This document shows positions 47,306-58,851 of a stretch of DNA of 64,000 nucleotides, in pieces. Under the pieces are notes generated by a model. That model searched no databases. It was given only the letters and a program-made list of their open reading frames with translations, and was not told the origin of the DNA. A program made the translations under genes and the position numbers. Every line of letters begins with the position of its first letter. The stretch's first letter is position 1. This DNA comes from Oscheius sp. JU75 (Eukaryota; Nematoda; Chromadorea; Rhabditida; Rhabditidae). The DNA lies in the NCBI GenBank assembly GCA_037178855.1, contig JASJZC010000005.1, positions 6,386,001-6,450,000 on the forward strand. The letters run 5' to 3'.

Positions 47306-50300
47306 ATGGCTGAAGAAGAGGATCCATATGCAGTCTCATCTGATTCCGAGGACGAGGACAAGCGCAAGCCACCGCCGAAGATTCAGATTGAAGGACGATC
47401 CAACGCCGACATCAATCAACTGGTAAGTCTCCCTTTTGCTTAATTCAAAACTGGTTGAAACCCATAGTTATTTTCAAATGTGTAGAGACTAAAAAGAGCC
47501 TCGACTGGCCAGTAGTTGCCAGCTGCTATGCGTAAACGTTCGAGTCCAGTTGGGCAGCTGCCGGTCTCAGTGTGATCGGGGAATTGATCCGAGGGAGCTA
47601 ATTGGTTACAGATAGTAAACTGAGGCCATTTTCAGAAGGACGCTATCATCGAGGTGAGTGCTCTAGCACCATGAAAAAGCACACTTTCTATTTACCTGTA
47701 CTTCTTTCTCTATTCCCATGCACTTTTCGATTGCTCTAATACATGAAAATATAATATTTTCCAGAAAACTGCTCTGACGGAGAACAAGGAGGTGACGAAG
47801 GATGAGACCAGAAAAGAGGAGCTGGAACAGCTCAAGCAGGGAAGAGACACGAAAAAGATGAAGCAGGTTGGGTTTAGTATATTTCGGGCCATCAGATGAT
47901 TTACACGCTGTGATTAAGCAGTGCCCTTACTCAGAGCCCAGCCCTTTTCACAATTTTGTCTCAGTTTTAGCTGTCAGTCTTAATCTTTTCTTGTCAGATC
48001 TTTTCTAACTTTTTGAAAGAGCTCTCTTGAATTGTTGGTCTTTCCATTACACTATCAACTCTGTTGAAATCATTTCAAGAGCACCACATCCCACGCAAGC
48101 TAAATGTTTACTAATACTGACCATTCCTCTGTAATATCACTTTTGCACGGTAAGGCAGACATCTGAAAAAGTAACAAAAGTCCTCGACTGGCATGATTAG
48201 ACACGATCGTGTTCCCAGAACGATTAGCAGGAAGAGAGGAGACTGCGCGACATAACGACTCTCACATATCCACATACTCACTGTTTCCTATTGTTCGCAA
48301 TATATTTTGCAGGATTTCGAATCGGGAGCCGTCTTAGCCTCAAAGACAGAGGAGGAGTTGAACGAGGCGAAAGCTGCTTTGGCCGAAGAGCGACAGAAAT
48401 TGACCGAGATCGGAAAGGTAGAGTTCAAACTGTACACTTTTAAAAGGGAGAATCTAGGAAAAGTACAGCAAGTTCAAGGACAAGTTCGAGAAAATTGACG
48501 ATACCTTGGCAGAAAACCTGGAAGATCGTTTGAAGAGAATGGAGCGCGAAATCAGTGGACTTGGAAAGGAAACGCTGGCCAGTGCCAAGGAAAAGTTAGT
48601 TGAAGGAACAAACACAACTAATAAATCGAAGGTTCGAGAAAGGGGAAGGAGACGTCCAGATTGAGAAGACACAGGTCGAGATCGAACGGAGTGCCGATTT
48701 GAAGAAGATGAAAGCCGCTTTCACAAGGGTGAATCAAAGTTTTCGACTCTATCCACTCGAGCATGTGTTCGTTTGGCTAACCCGCTAATTTATTCATGAC
48801 TTTGAATGATCTCTCATTTCAAAACCCTCTATTTATATTTCAAACAACGTTTCTCTTACAGCCCGAGATGACAGCCGATGAAGCTCCGAAAGAGTGTGCC
48901 GTCTGCGGAAAGGTTGTCTACCCCGTGGAACGAGTCTTCGCTAACAAGCAACTTTACCACGTCCAATGTTTCAAATGCCACAAGTGTGGGAAAAAACTGC
49001 TGTGAGTTTTCTTTTAAAACTCGTCAAAAAACATATTCAGGCCGACCAACTACAACTCGTACGAAAGCAAACTGCTGTGCAAGGTCCATATGTTGGAAGT
49101 CTTCCATCCGGAAATCGCCCGATCCATGGATCCTGCCAATACAGAAGGTGGGAAACGGGTTGGCAAAGAGCAGAGCAAGCTGTTGATGAACCACGACCTT
49201 CTTCTAATCTCGAGAGTGCACAAACAGAACGCAGCGCGTGGGCCCCCGGACTGACCGGCTTGTCGACGGGATTATAACAAATGAGGCGTTGAACTGGAGT
49301 CGAGCGGATTGATTACATTCAAAAAGTGATCCGGGCACTTTTTGTCCTGATCTCGGAGAGCGATGCAACGCTGTGTGCAAACTTTCTCGACTGCCAGGAC
49401 ACCTGTGTTTTTACTCGAAATCCGATCCGTAGGAAGAGAACGCTAGTGGCAACTAATATGAGAACCATTATCCAAATCTTTGGGAGTTTGGTTGAAGCGA
49501 AAAACCTTCAATCACCAAAGTATCTGTACCAAAACAACATCTCATTTTCAGAAGATGAGCGGGCAGTCAGTGACGATGATGAGTTCGCCGTCTCGAGCAA
49601 GCCGAAACATCTTCAGGGAGTTGTAAAGTGTAAGTTATTTTCCCTAGGCCGCGCGTTGTGAAATCCGTACAATCAGTGTCCCAGGTGCGAGAGGAACAGC
49701 TTTTTGTGTCTCCGACTCCACAACAACGACCTTAGTGTAAAGTATATTCAAATTGGCACTTTCGCCCTAGAGAGTTCCAGCTTTGCCCAACGCGATCTCA
49801 CCCCCGAATGTTGATGATTGGGGATTGTTTACGCATTTGCGTGGGCGGCCTCCCCGACTGCGCGCCTTATCTAATAGGAGAAGACCTCCTTTCTCTGCAT
49901 TACGGCTATTGTCTTCTTGCTACCAGCTGACAGTGCCATGGTTTCAGCTGGAGCCACGGCAGTGGCCGAGGAGCTGGCACAGATCAAGAGTCTCAAGGAC
50001 AAGAAGGGTGATTTCGAGAGCTCGATCAAGGATGCCTCGAATGTGGAGAAGAGAACCAAGGTACTCACTCTCTCGTTTTCTAGTAGATGTCTCATTAAGA
50101 TCGAGGACGAGCTGCTTCAGGCTGGACGTGTCAAAGCCAATAAGGAACGGTCAGTAATTGTGTTGATCAGCTTGACATCTGTCTTTAGATTCGTTTCGGG
50201 TGCTGCCCTAGAGCATGAAGACGACGAAGAGGCTGGCGAACGTGATCCTAACATTATCAGAGAGGAGAGAAAGAAGAAGGAGGCTCTTCATTTCGAACAG

Positions 50301-53300
50301 GTAACGTTCGTTCTTTGCAAACTCATATTCACTCATAGATTGGAAATATCAAGGAGAAATGGCAGACCGGAGAAGTCGAGACGGCCGAACAAAAGGAGGC
50401 AGCTGAAAGGAAGGAACTCGAAGCCCTCAAGGTACTTTTACGAAGATTTCTCTCGCTTCCGACTCTTGCCAAAGATCTAATCGTGACCCGAAAAAAAAAT
50501 TATCGCTGTCTCTGATCGACCACTTTCAGGGAGGACCGACTGTGAAGGAGAGATTCCAAGAGCGGAAAGAAGCCGAGCCCGTGGTCGAGAGAAAGTGGGA
50601 CAGAAACGAACTCGACACCTCAGGTACCCCTTTTGATAGCTTCCTTGCTTCCAACTGGACTATACGTGACTCACTGCCAGCACGCGAGCCATTTTTGTTT
50701 TGTCTTTCGCACAATGAATCCACCGGAAAAATTCGTTTAGAGGAGGACGCTGTGCGGGCTTTGTTAGCGTATATTCGACGGAAGTACATTTCAGAACAGT
50801 TTTACGGTGACAACTCGAGTATTCCCAGCTACAAACTTATCTAAATATCCTCTTTTAGCCGCTGCCGAGGCCAGAAAATCATTTATGGAGGGAGCAGCCT
50901 ACACATCCGGACCGGTGGAGAAGTCTGCTGGCGATCTTGAAGACCTCAAGTTCGGACGTAAGCTTAGCTGGCTAAGAACAAAAAGCATTCGTTTAGAGCT
51001 GAAAGGTTTCAAGGAACGTTTTGAGAAGGGAGAATCCGAAGTGGAGGTCCAGAAGACGGCTGTGGAGGTGGCTGATGTCCAGCTCGGAAACATCAAGGCA
51101 GCTTTTGAAAAGGTGGGTTTTGATCAAGAGCAAAGAACTTTTTTTTAAATAATTGGTTACAATATCTTTTTGACAATGAGAATACCCTGTCAGTAACAAC
51201 TGTTGAAGCGGTCCAACCATTGTTCTTTCAATGCTAAGACCAATGAATGAATCGGGTTGGCCATTAGTAACGAAAGCGGTAAGCAACAGATGTTGTGACT
51301 GGTCATACTCACTCCCACTCAACAGTTGTTCTCGCTGTCCTTCAAAATCCTGACTCATAAATTCTCACTTGCCCTCAATCATCTCGAAATTTCAGCCAGA
51401 GGAAGAGATGACTCCTGAAGAACGTGCGGCTCAAAAGAAGAAAGAGATTGAAGCAGAGTTCCTTCGTTTCAAATTGGCCAGACGGGCTGCTGCTGAACGT
51501 GTCAAGCAACAAGAGGAGCAAGGAGAGGTTCCAGTGGTCACAGCTGGAGGAGAAGGAGCTGATGTCGGCTCGATCAAAGACCGATTTGACAAGGGAGAAG
51601 CCTTCAGGGGATCCGAACAAGATGGTATGAATTTCTGATGGAAAAGAGCAAGGATTGTTTTCAGAGAAGAAACTGGATGTCGAGTTTAAGATTGCCGGAA
51701 AGGCCAGAGAAAAGTTCCAACAGATTGATGCTTCGGGAGCCACTCCCGTCATGCCTGGACAGAATAAGAAGTCCGAGCCTAGCAAATGGGACAAGAAAGA
51801 TGACAAACCGATCGGAGAGATTGTCAATCGACGAGAGATCGTGTCCAACGAACCCGAAGAGGAAGAAGAATTCGATGTCAAGAACTTGATGAACAAGTTC
51901 AAGAGCATTGGAGAAGGAGCTGCTTCTTCTGCTGTGAATTCCGAACAGAGAGCCGAGTTGGAGGCTCTGAAGAAGGAGCATAAGAACTTCAAGCAGAGGT
52001 TCGAGCAGGCTGGTGATGATTCAGATCTAGCAGAGGAGAGGAGAAAACAGATGCAGGAAGAGTTTGAGCGACTCAAAAGTCAGTTCTTTTGGTTTACTTG
52101 TTTCAAAAACTGTCTTCAGAGGAACGAGAAGAGGCTCAGAAGAGGCTGGAAGAGGAACGAGCTCAGGAGGAGGGTGACAGACCAGCTGAGAAGGAGGAGC
52201 TCAACATTAAGGTGAGTCTACTGTTTTCTTTTATATAATAAAGCTCGTTCAGGCTGATCACGCGAGCAAGATGGCACAGAAATGGGAGAAGCTCCAAGCG
52301 AAAGAGGCCAAGAAGGCAGAGAAGGGCCGAATGCCGGAAAAGAAGACGGTGACTGTGAGTCTCTTCTTCTCTCTTTTTCACTGTCTTCCCCGCAGTAGTC
52401 GCTCAGAAAATGGTTCCAGTTGACGGCCTTACTAGTGCTAGCCATCGTAGCCATCTATCTCGCCTCGGTCGCACACGTTAGACACTAACACGTCCCGCTT
52501 GCTAACCGTCTCCTTTCGCACTTTGCAAACCATCGTTATCGTAGTATTTATTCAGTAGGTGACCATTTCAACCCGTTGTTATTTGCAGGATCAGTGATGT
52601 GATGACAAGACTGCTCACTCAAAATCTACACGTGAAAACTCACACTTTTCCGTATCTGTGTAGCCTGCAAAATTTGTCTTAAATAAATTGTGGAATCGCA
52701 AAGAGTTCTTCTTCGGTCACGAACGAAGAGTGCTGTGGTTCTCACAATCAGTTTTAGTCCCTTAACAGCACTCTCTAGCAAGTTATCACTAACAGTGTGC
52801 CAACTACCCCAGCATGGTTTGTTTCAGAAGTTTGTGATGAAGCCGCAGCCAAAATGTGACATCTGTACCAATTCTGTCTACGTCGCCGAACAGTTCCAAT
52901 GCTTTGGAATCCTGTACCATGTCAAGTGCTTCAGGTGCTCCTTCTGCAAGCAGGCTCTCAGGTGGGTCCAAGTTTAAATACGCAGCATTTTTTATCCGTT
53001 TCTTTACTATGGTCAGTTTCGACCAGATACTGTAATGCTCCGTTTTTCGTTGCATAGCACTTATACGATAAAATTAAAATATGAAGAAAAAACTAACGAT
53101 GAAAATATTCAAAAATGGTTACGAAGATGAGTGCTATCATTCCAAAATATACACTTCTCGGACTACAACTTCGTTTTTCAGGGTAGAGAAGGTTCATCGC
53201 AACCGAGAAGGTCAACTTTTCTGCCCCGTTCACTACAAATTAGCCGAAGCCAACGGTGGAAAGATTGCTCTTCAACTGGAAGAGAACAACAATGAGACGG

Positions 53301-53323
53301 TTCTTGTCCGATCACAAGCATAA
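47306..53323 (+). CDS. Two-LIM-domain actin-scaffold-like protein
   Basis: This long, highly charged gene starts MAEEEDPYAVSSDSEDEDKR. The first LIM domain (about 48890-49120) reads CAVCGKVVYPVERVFANKQL, YHVQCFKCHKCGKKL and LLCKVHMLEVFHPEIA, closest to EPLIN/LIMA1-type LIM domains. The second, at 52840-53280, reads CDICTNSVYVAEQFQCFGIL, YHVKCFRCSFCKQAL and GQLFCPVHYKLAEANGG. Between and before them, six or more motifs of the form K..FEKGE...E...IKAAFEK occur, for example RFEKGEGDVQIEKTQVEIER, GFKERFEKGESEVEVQKTAV and GSIKDRFDKGEAFRGSEQD, with coiled-coil stretches such as EERRKQMQEEFERLK. Alternative ends exist: an exon after the first LIM can stop at about 49250 or 49740, so short isoforms or two adjacent genes are possible. 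An actin or muscle-attachment role is inferred from LIM similarity. Confidence 0.72.
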
Positions 53324-53771
53324 TCACACTCTCTCAGTATAAAAAGAGCATAATTGCAGACACTACTTAATACATTGTTTTCGAATAAATTGTCTCCCTG
53401 GCCTGACCTTGTCATAACGAAGTGAAAGTCGGCGCTGACATGCTGCACGACACGGAGAGAAGGCGGATTACGAGGGGTTATATAATTTAAGACCAACTTG
53501 AGAGAAAGTGATAAAAGAGGAAGAGATGGCACCAGAGGACTCGAACCACCTTTTGATTGGGACAGCAACCCGTCTGGATAATCGATAAGGTCGCACGCTC
53601 CCAGCCCTTATCATACATTGTATCCTGTCTTAATCGTTCATTGTCAATGTGAGGGTTTCCTTCTTTTTTTTTTGGAAAAATAGATCTTTTGTTAAAATTT
53701 TGATGACTTTCATAACTTTTTCCCAGCCTGTTCTCTTCTTCCTCTCATTGCCACAAAGAGTTTCAGAAACC
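53324..53771. other. Intergenic, with a degenerate tRNA-like stretch
   Basis: On the minus strand, about 53524-53612 contains ggtggttcgagtcc, similar to a tRNA T-arm and B box, and a ggg/ccc stem around tgct like an anticodon arm. The acceptor ends do not pair, so I read it as a tRNA-derived relic rather than a working tRNA. Confidence 0.3.
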
Positions 53772-54614
53772 ATGATTACCTCACTGAACTACGTGATGCA
53801 GAACTGGGAAGCTTTGGGAAATGAATTCCTTCGTACTTTCAAGAGTCAACATTTTCTATTGGCGGCAATGAAAGGACTCCGAAACGGACTGGTGTACGTT
53901 GTTGACAAGAGATAGAAATACAGAGAATTCATTCAGTTACGGAGCTAGGATTCGAGCCCCACATGCTCTAGTTATGGTCTTCTTGTTCGGAGACGGAACG
54001 TAGGTCATAATGACATTAGAATAAAAAATCAAATTTAGGTTCTACCAAAAACTGCTGACGATATTCCGTCTGACAAAAACGCACGCGATGAATTTGGCAA
54101 AGTTCGTCTTCAGCTACAAATTGCTGAGAGGTCTTTTGATTAAACTCAATGGAGGTTGGTTGCCAGAGCATCGATAAGAGAGATTATATTTAGGTATTGA
54201 GCAAGAATGGCATTCATTCTTCGCGGCTTTAGTTATGGGCTATTATGTTTTTGGAGAAAATAATGCTGTAAATATGCAGGTGAGTGACTTTATAGGTTTC
54301 GGACTGGCAGGATGTCACCTTCAGATCAATCTGTATCTTCTATCTCGAGTAGTCGTCGGCTTGGCTAAACTGGGAGTCGACCAGCAGCTTGTCCCTCAAC
54401 CCAGTCAGCCTCTTCTCATTTTATAACCAACAAACAACGTTCAGACTTCCCAGTATTCCCAGTCTTTGCGGCACTTGTCTGGGGTCTCGTTCTGTGGATG
54501 TTCGAGCACCACAAAGGCGTCCTTCAGGGGTCGCTCCAAAAAAGCATGACCTATCTCTACCACGACTCTAATTTCTGGACCAACATTCGCACATTCCTTC
54601 TGAAGAACAAGTAA
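53772..54614 (+). CDS. pxmp4: Peroxisomal membrane protein 4 (PXMP4)
   Basis: This is an orthologue of the 24-kDa peroxisomal membrane protein PXMP4 of the Tim17/Tim22/Tim23/PMP24 family. The start MITSLNYVMQNWEALG at 53772 lies six bases after a tttcag acceptor. The exons then read LAAMKGLRNGL joined to VYGARIRAPHALVMVFLFGD, THAMNLAKFVFSYKLLRGLL, FFAALVMGYYVFGENNAVNM, INLYLLSRVVVGLAKLGVD, FPVFAALVWGLVLWMFEHHK and SLQKSMTYLYHDSNFW, ending LLKNK. Every conserved block of the vertebrate protein is present in order, and the length (about 210 residues) matches. Function is poorly known in any animal. Introns are about 40-45 bases. Confidence 0.93.
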
Positions 54615-55131
54615 ATTCAAGGTGTAAATAAATAGTCCATGTGACCTTTGATAGTAAACTCGACCAAAAGATGGAAGTAGTTCTAGTTATAGTAGATTAG
54701 CCGCGCTTGATCACATCAGAAAAAAAAATTTCTTGGTTGTTTGGGCGTATTCGATGTAGCACAAGTATGTTATAGTCTTTCCAAAAAGTCCAACTTGCAG
54801 GACTTATGATTCTCAAGCTGTACACTTTTTTGCTTCCATAAAACTGAAAATCATCCATTCGCGGCCATAATTCCAATATACCATCCAGTCACTTTGAATT
54901 GGTACATCCATATTGGTACGTACATATTGTAGTTTTCTCAAACCTTAGCGACCTACTTTTCCCTCTTCTTTCCCCGCAACGTGAGCCTCAGACATTGTGC
55001 CCAGGTTCAAGCTGTCATTTCCTTCATCTCTTCAAAATAGCGTCTTCAACTTCTCGAGACTACCCAAAAGCTCAATTGTCTGTCATCAAAGCCCACCTAT
55101 TTATTCTCGAAGAGGGCTCAGTTCAACTCGT
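54615..55131. other. Intergenic, no gene seen
   Basis: This is the 3' flank of PXMP4 and upstream of the receptor relic. No supported exon or repeat was found. Confidence 0.45.
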
Positions 55132-55780
55132 CATGATCGACTTCTACATTCCGGCTACTTCGGAGTCATCTCCTATCTGCTCTACATCGCCCTTCTGATC
55201 ATCATCCTGGTCAAAGCGAAGGGACTTTCCTCGTCCTGCTTCAAAATCTTCGTGACATCAGCCGTTATTGTGAGTAGTGACAGTTGTGAAAGCTAAGAAA
55301 CTTTTTAGAATATGGTAACGTACGCCAACTCCTTCATCACTATAAGACTTCCCGGAATCACTTGTTAAAACTGTACACTGACTCCTTTCTTTGCCGGAAA
55401 AGTCTGAGGCATGCAGTTTATGAAGATGCTCATGGTTCAATTCGTCTACAATCTTTCAGCCGCAGGTCTTCAATCCAGCTTTGATCTCAACATAAGTCAA
55501 GCAGAATCACATTTTCCACGGTATTATCACCTGGCTCATCGAGACCTTTTCGACTGTCCTCGTGCTCGGAATCTACTTTGGCCTGAGTCTGACTAACGTC
55601 TATTGTCAAAAGTGTCTGCGGTACTGCTTCGCATCGCCCTTCGTTCTTCTCTACTGTAGTGGACAACTTCGAGATGTTCTGATGTTTTATAAAAAGAAAA
55701 CGAGTATTTTGTTTGTAGAGTACCGAATAAGCAAAGTAGCTGGCTGCTTCTCAGAGTCCAAGTACTGCGAACATGGCTAA
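55132..55780 (+). pseudogene. Srg/Srv-type chemoreceptor relic
   Basis: The first helix region is well preserved (GVISYLLYIALLIIILVKAK) and continues SSCFKIFVTSAVI joined to NMVTYANSFITIRLPGI. This resembles the N-terminal part of Srg-like receptors with its NS..IR(L/F)P motif. A stop follows almost at once. Further pieces are FMKMLMVQFVYNLSAAGLQS, a helix TWLIETFSTVLVLGIYFGL and a C-terminal-like CFASPFVLLYCSGQLRDVLM in different frames. Several stops and frame changes with missing helices make a functional receptor unlikely. Confidence 0.6.
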
Positions 55781-55812
55781 TCATTGTATTTGAACTTGAG
55801 GACAAATATATA

Positions 55813-56564
55813 TTATTTCTTCTTCTTCTTTCCTCCAGCATTCTGTGCCGCTTCCGAACAGTTGACTTCCGTCACAATACGTTGGACTCCTTCGATGTAG
55901 ACCCAGTTTCCATTGATACAGTTCAAAGGAGCCATCACGACAACCGTCATTCCTTCATTCTCTTCAGGACCTCCTTCCATACCGTTAAACTGCATAAATG
56001 CGATAAGCGGAGCGGTAGCAGTACACACAGCTGTCAAGGTCAGACAGCCTGTTGCCGGATCAGCTACGGGTCCGCTGAAAACAGTTTTTCTATTGGCAAT
56101 GTGACACTCTCGTAAAATAGTTCATTTGTAAAAGTTTTCGTCGCAAAAACAATGGGAGGAGCTGAGAGTACTTTGTCAAAGGATGTTTGGTGGACAGATA
56201 GAGACAAAAGTTTTGAGACAGTTGGCTTCAGCTTCAGAAGCTATTCTGCGGATAAACATCACACTTTTTTTGGCCGCAAGGGAGAGGAGACAAAGATAGA
56301 CGAGACTTACGTGAAGGTGGCTGGTATGCTTCCGACGGTATTAGGATTTTGAGGAGTGAAGGTAATCTGACCGACTGTACACGACGTACAAGTGACTAAA
56401 GATTTGCCTAGGTAAATGCATTCGGTTGTTGTACCTGTGGTGGTAGTTGTAGTCGCAACAGTAGTTGTTGTAACAGAAGAAGTGGTAGTGGTCGTGACTC
56501 CTGTCGTCGCTGCACAAGAAAGAACTAACCTCCACAGACTGTTTAACAAAACGAAAGTACGCAT
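55813..56564 (-). CDS. Secreted C6/DUF281-domain protein
   Basis: This small secreted protein starts at 56564 with a hydrophobic leader (MRTFVLLNSLWRLVLSCA). It continues with a threonine/valine-rich, probably O-glycosylated linker (TTTSSVTTTTVATTTTTTG), then ECIYLGKSLVTCTSCTVGQI and FTPQNPN. After an intron of about 235 bases it continues DPATGCLTLTAVCTATAPLI, FMQFNGMEGG and PLNCINGNWVYIEGVQRIVT, then EVNCSE and a lysine-rich end (GGKKKKK). The spacing of six cysteines and the C..C...AT pattern match the nematode C6 domain family, found in many secreted or cuticle-associated proteins. Molecular function is unknown. Confidence 0.78.
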
Positions 56565-57055
56565 TTCTGCAAGAGACTAAGATCAAAGAATCCAAGGAGA
56601 TCCGGCTATAAGAGGTTTGGTTATCTAGAGGCGAATAATTGAAGACGAGGTAACCACGTCAAGTGGCCCGAAAGCGTAAAGGATGGAGGCCATTATGCAC
56701 TGTTCTTGCGGATCAGGCTCTTGAGGTTATGCGTAAAAGAGAAGAGGCCAAAGTAGGGTAAAAATTTCTTTTGCAGGGTTAACGTTGATTTCGTAGAAAG
56801 GGAAAACACGTAACTTCGCCAGCACATATTTAACGAGGGAAAGTGACAATTAGCTACCTCTGGTCAGTTCCGAACCCGAATTGTCAAGAACCTCTTTCTG
56901 AAACCGGATGACGCTTTCGCCCCGCAGGTTATAAGCACGAAGAACATCGATCTTCTGATTTTTGTTCCCGGAAGTCAATCAAAATATTTTAGTTGCTCTT
57001 GAGAAGATTCAAAACAACTTTTTACTATCCAACAGAAACGAAAACAACAAGGACT
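56565..57055. other. Intergenic, no gene seen
   Basis: This lies between the secreted protein's start and the end of the next minus-strand receptor gene. No supported exon, RNA gene or repeat was found. Confidence 0.5.
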
Positions 57056-58205
57056 TCAAAAATGAGTAGAAACGTGGATGCTGCTCGACTTGGACTTGAA
57101 AATGTTGACGACAGCGTGGCGAAGAGGCTTCTTGGCCAGAAAGACAACCCAAGGAAGAGGTAGAAAGCAAATGTCTGCCACGTACCCTGTAGAATAGGAC
57201 GTTGTGTATATACTGTATCTTACCTCGAACGAAAACGACTCGGTCAATCGCATTTGAATCCGCCAACACGAATCGGGCGTACCAGAGCGCAATCTGAATG
57301 AGTTGAACTGACAGTCACGTGCTCACTCACATTGTAAATAGCAAAGATGATCGCTGAGAAGCCAATCCAGCAGGAGATGAGATAGTTCTTCCAATTGATT
57401 CTCTTGACAGTTATGTCATGTCTCTTTAGGAAGGCTGTGTAGCCCGAGCAGATGGTTACCGTGAAAATAAGAATGGCAGTCACAGTTCCACAGACAGCGT
57501 TTGCAGACGGCGCGGTTATCTGAATCAGACAATGGTTACGGCTTTAGAAGGATGTACCAATTCAAAGTGACTGTAAAAGTGAACAACTTTGATGTATACT
57601 TGGCCACTGTAGAGAGGAAGAACTTCTGTCTCCCCCAGAAGAATATGAAAGGCGGACAGAGTAGGAATGAGTACAGTCGCGATTGTTATGCAATTCGTGG
57701 CCCTCTTCCACAGCTAAAAAAGGTTTTTAATCAGAAGATGGCTCATTCGAGAGAAAAAAAACCGACCTGGTTGACTTGTAGAGGATATACGATGGCAGTG
57801 AACTGATGCAGAACAATGATTGTTGAAGAGACAAAGTTGGCGACAAGAAAGAAATTGTATAGAAAGTAAGGAACTGACAGAGCATATGTTCCTGACAGAC
57901 CTTTTACAAGTGGGCAGACGTTCGATAATGGGAATATCCTAGTGAAAATTAGATCGCACGTCCAGCAACCGAGACTCTAAACAAAAAGTTCTAAACAAAG
58001 CTAATGTGAAACTAACATAGATGAAATTTAGCGTGAAGACGTGTAGAAAGATAGGCGAAAAGGAGGTTTTGTTGGTTCTTAAGACGATTATAACGAAGAA
58101 AAAGGCGGTGATGGACGGGATGGCGTAGACGAAACAGCTAAAGGCACGAATTAGCTGATAGCCGTTGTAGTCCGGAAGACAGACGTATTCATCTATTACG
58201 GACAT
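57056..58205 (-). CDS. Srg/Srv-like chemoreceptor
   Basis: This is a minus-strand seven-transmembrane receptor starting at 58205 (MSVIDEYVCLPDYNGYQLIR). Helix 1 is FVYAIPSITAFFFVIIVLRT and helix 2 FLHVFTLNFIYVSFTLALFR. Middle exons include RATNCITIATVLIPT. Helix 5 is VCGTVTAILIFTVTICSGYT, with helix 6 KNYLISCWIGFSAIIFAIYN. Helix 7 reads VADICFLPLPWVVFLAKKPL followed by RHAVVNIF. The y.ipS segment in helix 1 and the D.....P....... +R ending fit the Srg/Srv/Srx group. About six exons are joined by short introns. No disabling change was identified, but the segment 57500-57930 was only partly resolved. Confidence 0.7.
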
Positions 58206-58851
58206 CAGAGGCTAAAACGTGGTAGTTCTGTGTTTGATGTCTATTTGGAGGCAAAGAGGCGTGTAAAGATGCGAGCTCGAAAGATCTGATCTTTAAGTGG
58301 TTCAGCCCCTTCAAAAGGACTGACAAAGTAGCATGGACACGTTTATGAAGGCAACAGACTGGAGTAAATGATTACAAAGAAAACACGGAGTTAATTGATT
58401 TGGTTAGAAGGTGGGGGTGAAAAAAAAGGAAAATCATACATATTTCGTTTGAGCGCTACTGAAAAAAAACACACAAGAATATCTCTGCTGTCCCGGAACA
58501 ACACTGTGAATCAGAATAAATGTAGACAATTATGGGATAACTCCCTTATCTTTCGTTATAGTTCATTACGAACTCCTAAGCTGATTACTTGTGCGAACAA
58601 ATTATTTCCATCGGCTTCCGTCTATATTTCAAATTATATGTATACAAAATGGAAGGTTCATTCAGTTCAATTGTTTTTTGCGCTGCTGTTAGGTTCCTTC
58701 TTCTTTTAACCAATTTTGTACGGATGTCTGCAAAAGAACAACGAAGAACAGTATCAGAATCGTCGGCTGTTTTACGACCGAAACATTGGGATGGACATAA
58801 GCGCCACAATGTCCCCATTTCGCTCTCGGGGCGTCTTCTCAGCTGCGGATT
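58206..58851. other. Intergenic, possible 5' region of the next gene
   Basis: No supported gene. Open frames on both strands at about 58585-58978 overlap the first exon of the next gene and are treated as shadows. Both flanking genes point away from this region, so it should hold two promoters. Confidence 0.45.

Noticed and set aside
51375-52076. A 233-residue minus-strand open frame rich in serine and leucine
   Set aside because: It is the exact antisense of the glutamate- and lysine-rich LIM-scaffold exons, where GAR/AAR codons read backwards as serine, leucine and phenylalanine. It has no ATG context, intron or domain.
53524-53612. A possible tRNA gene on the minus strand
   Set aside because: The T-arm-like sequence is good, but the acceptor stem does not pair and the D arm is missing. 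I keep it only as a tRNA-like relic.
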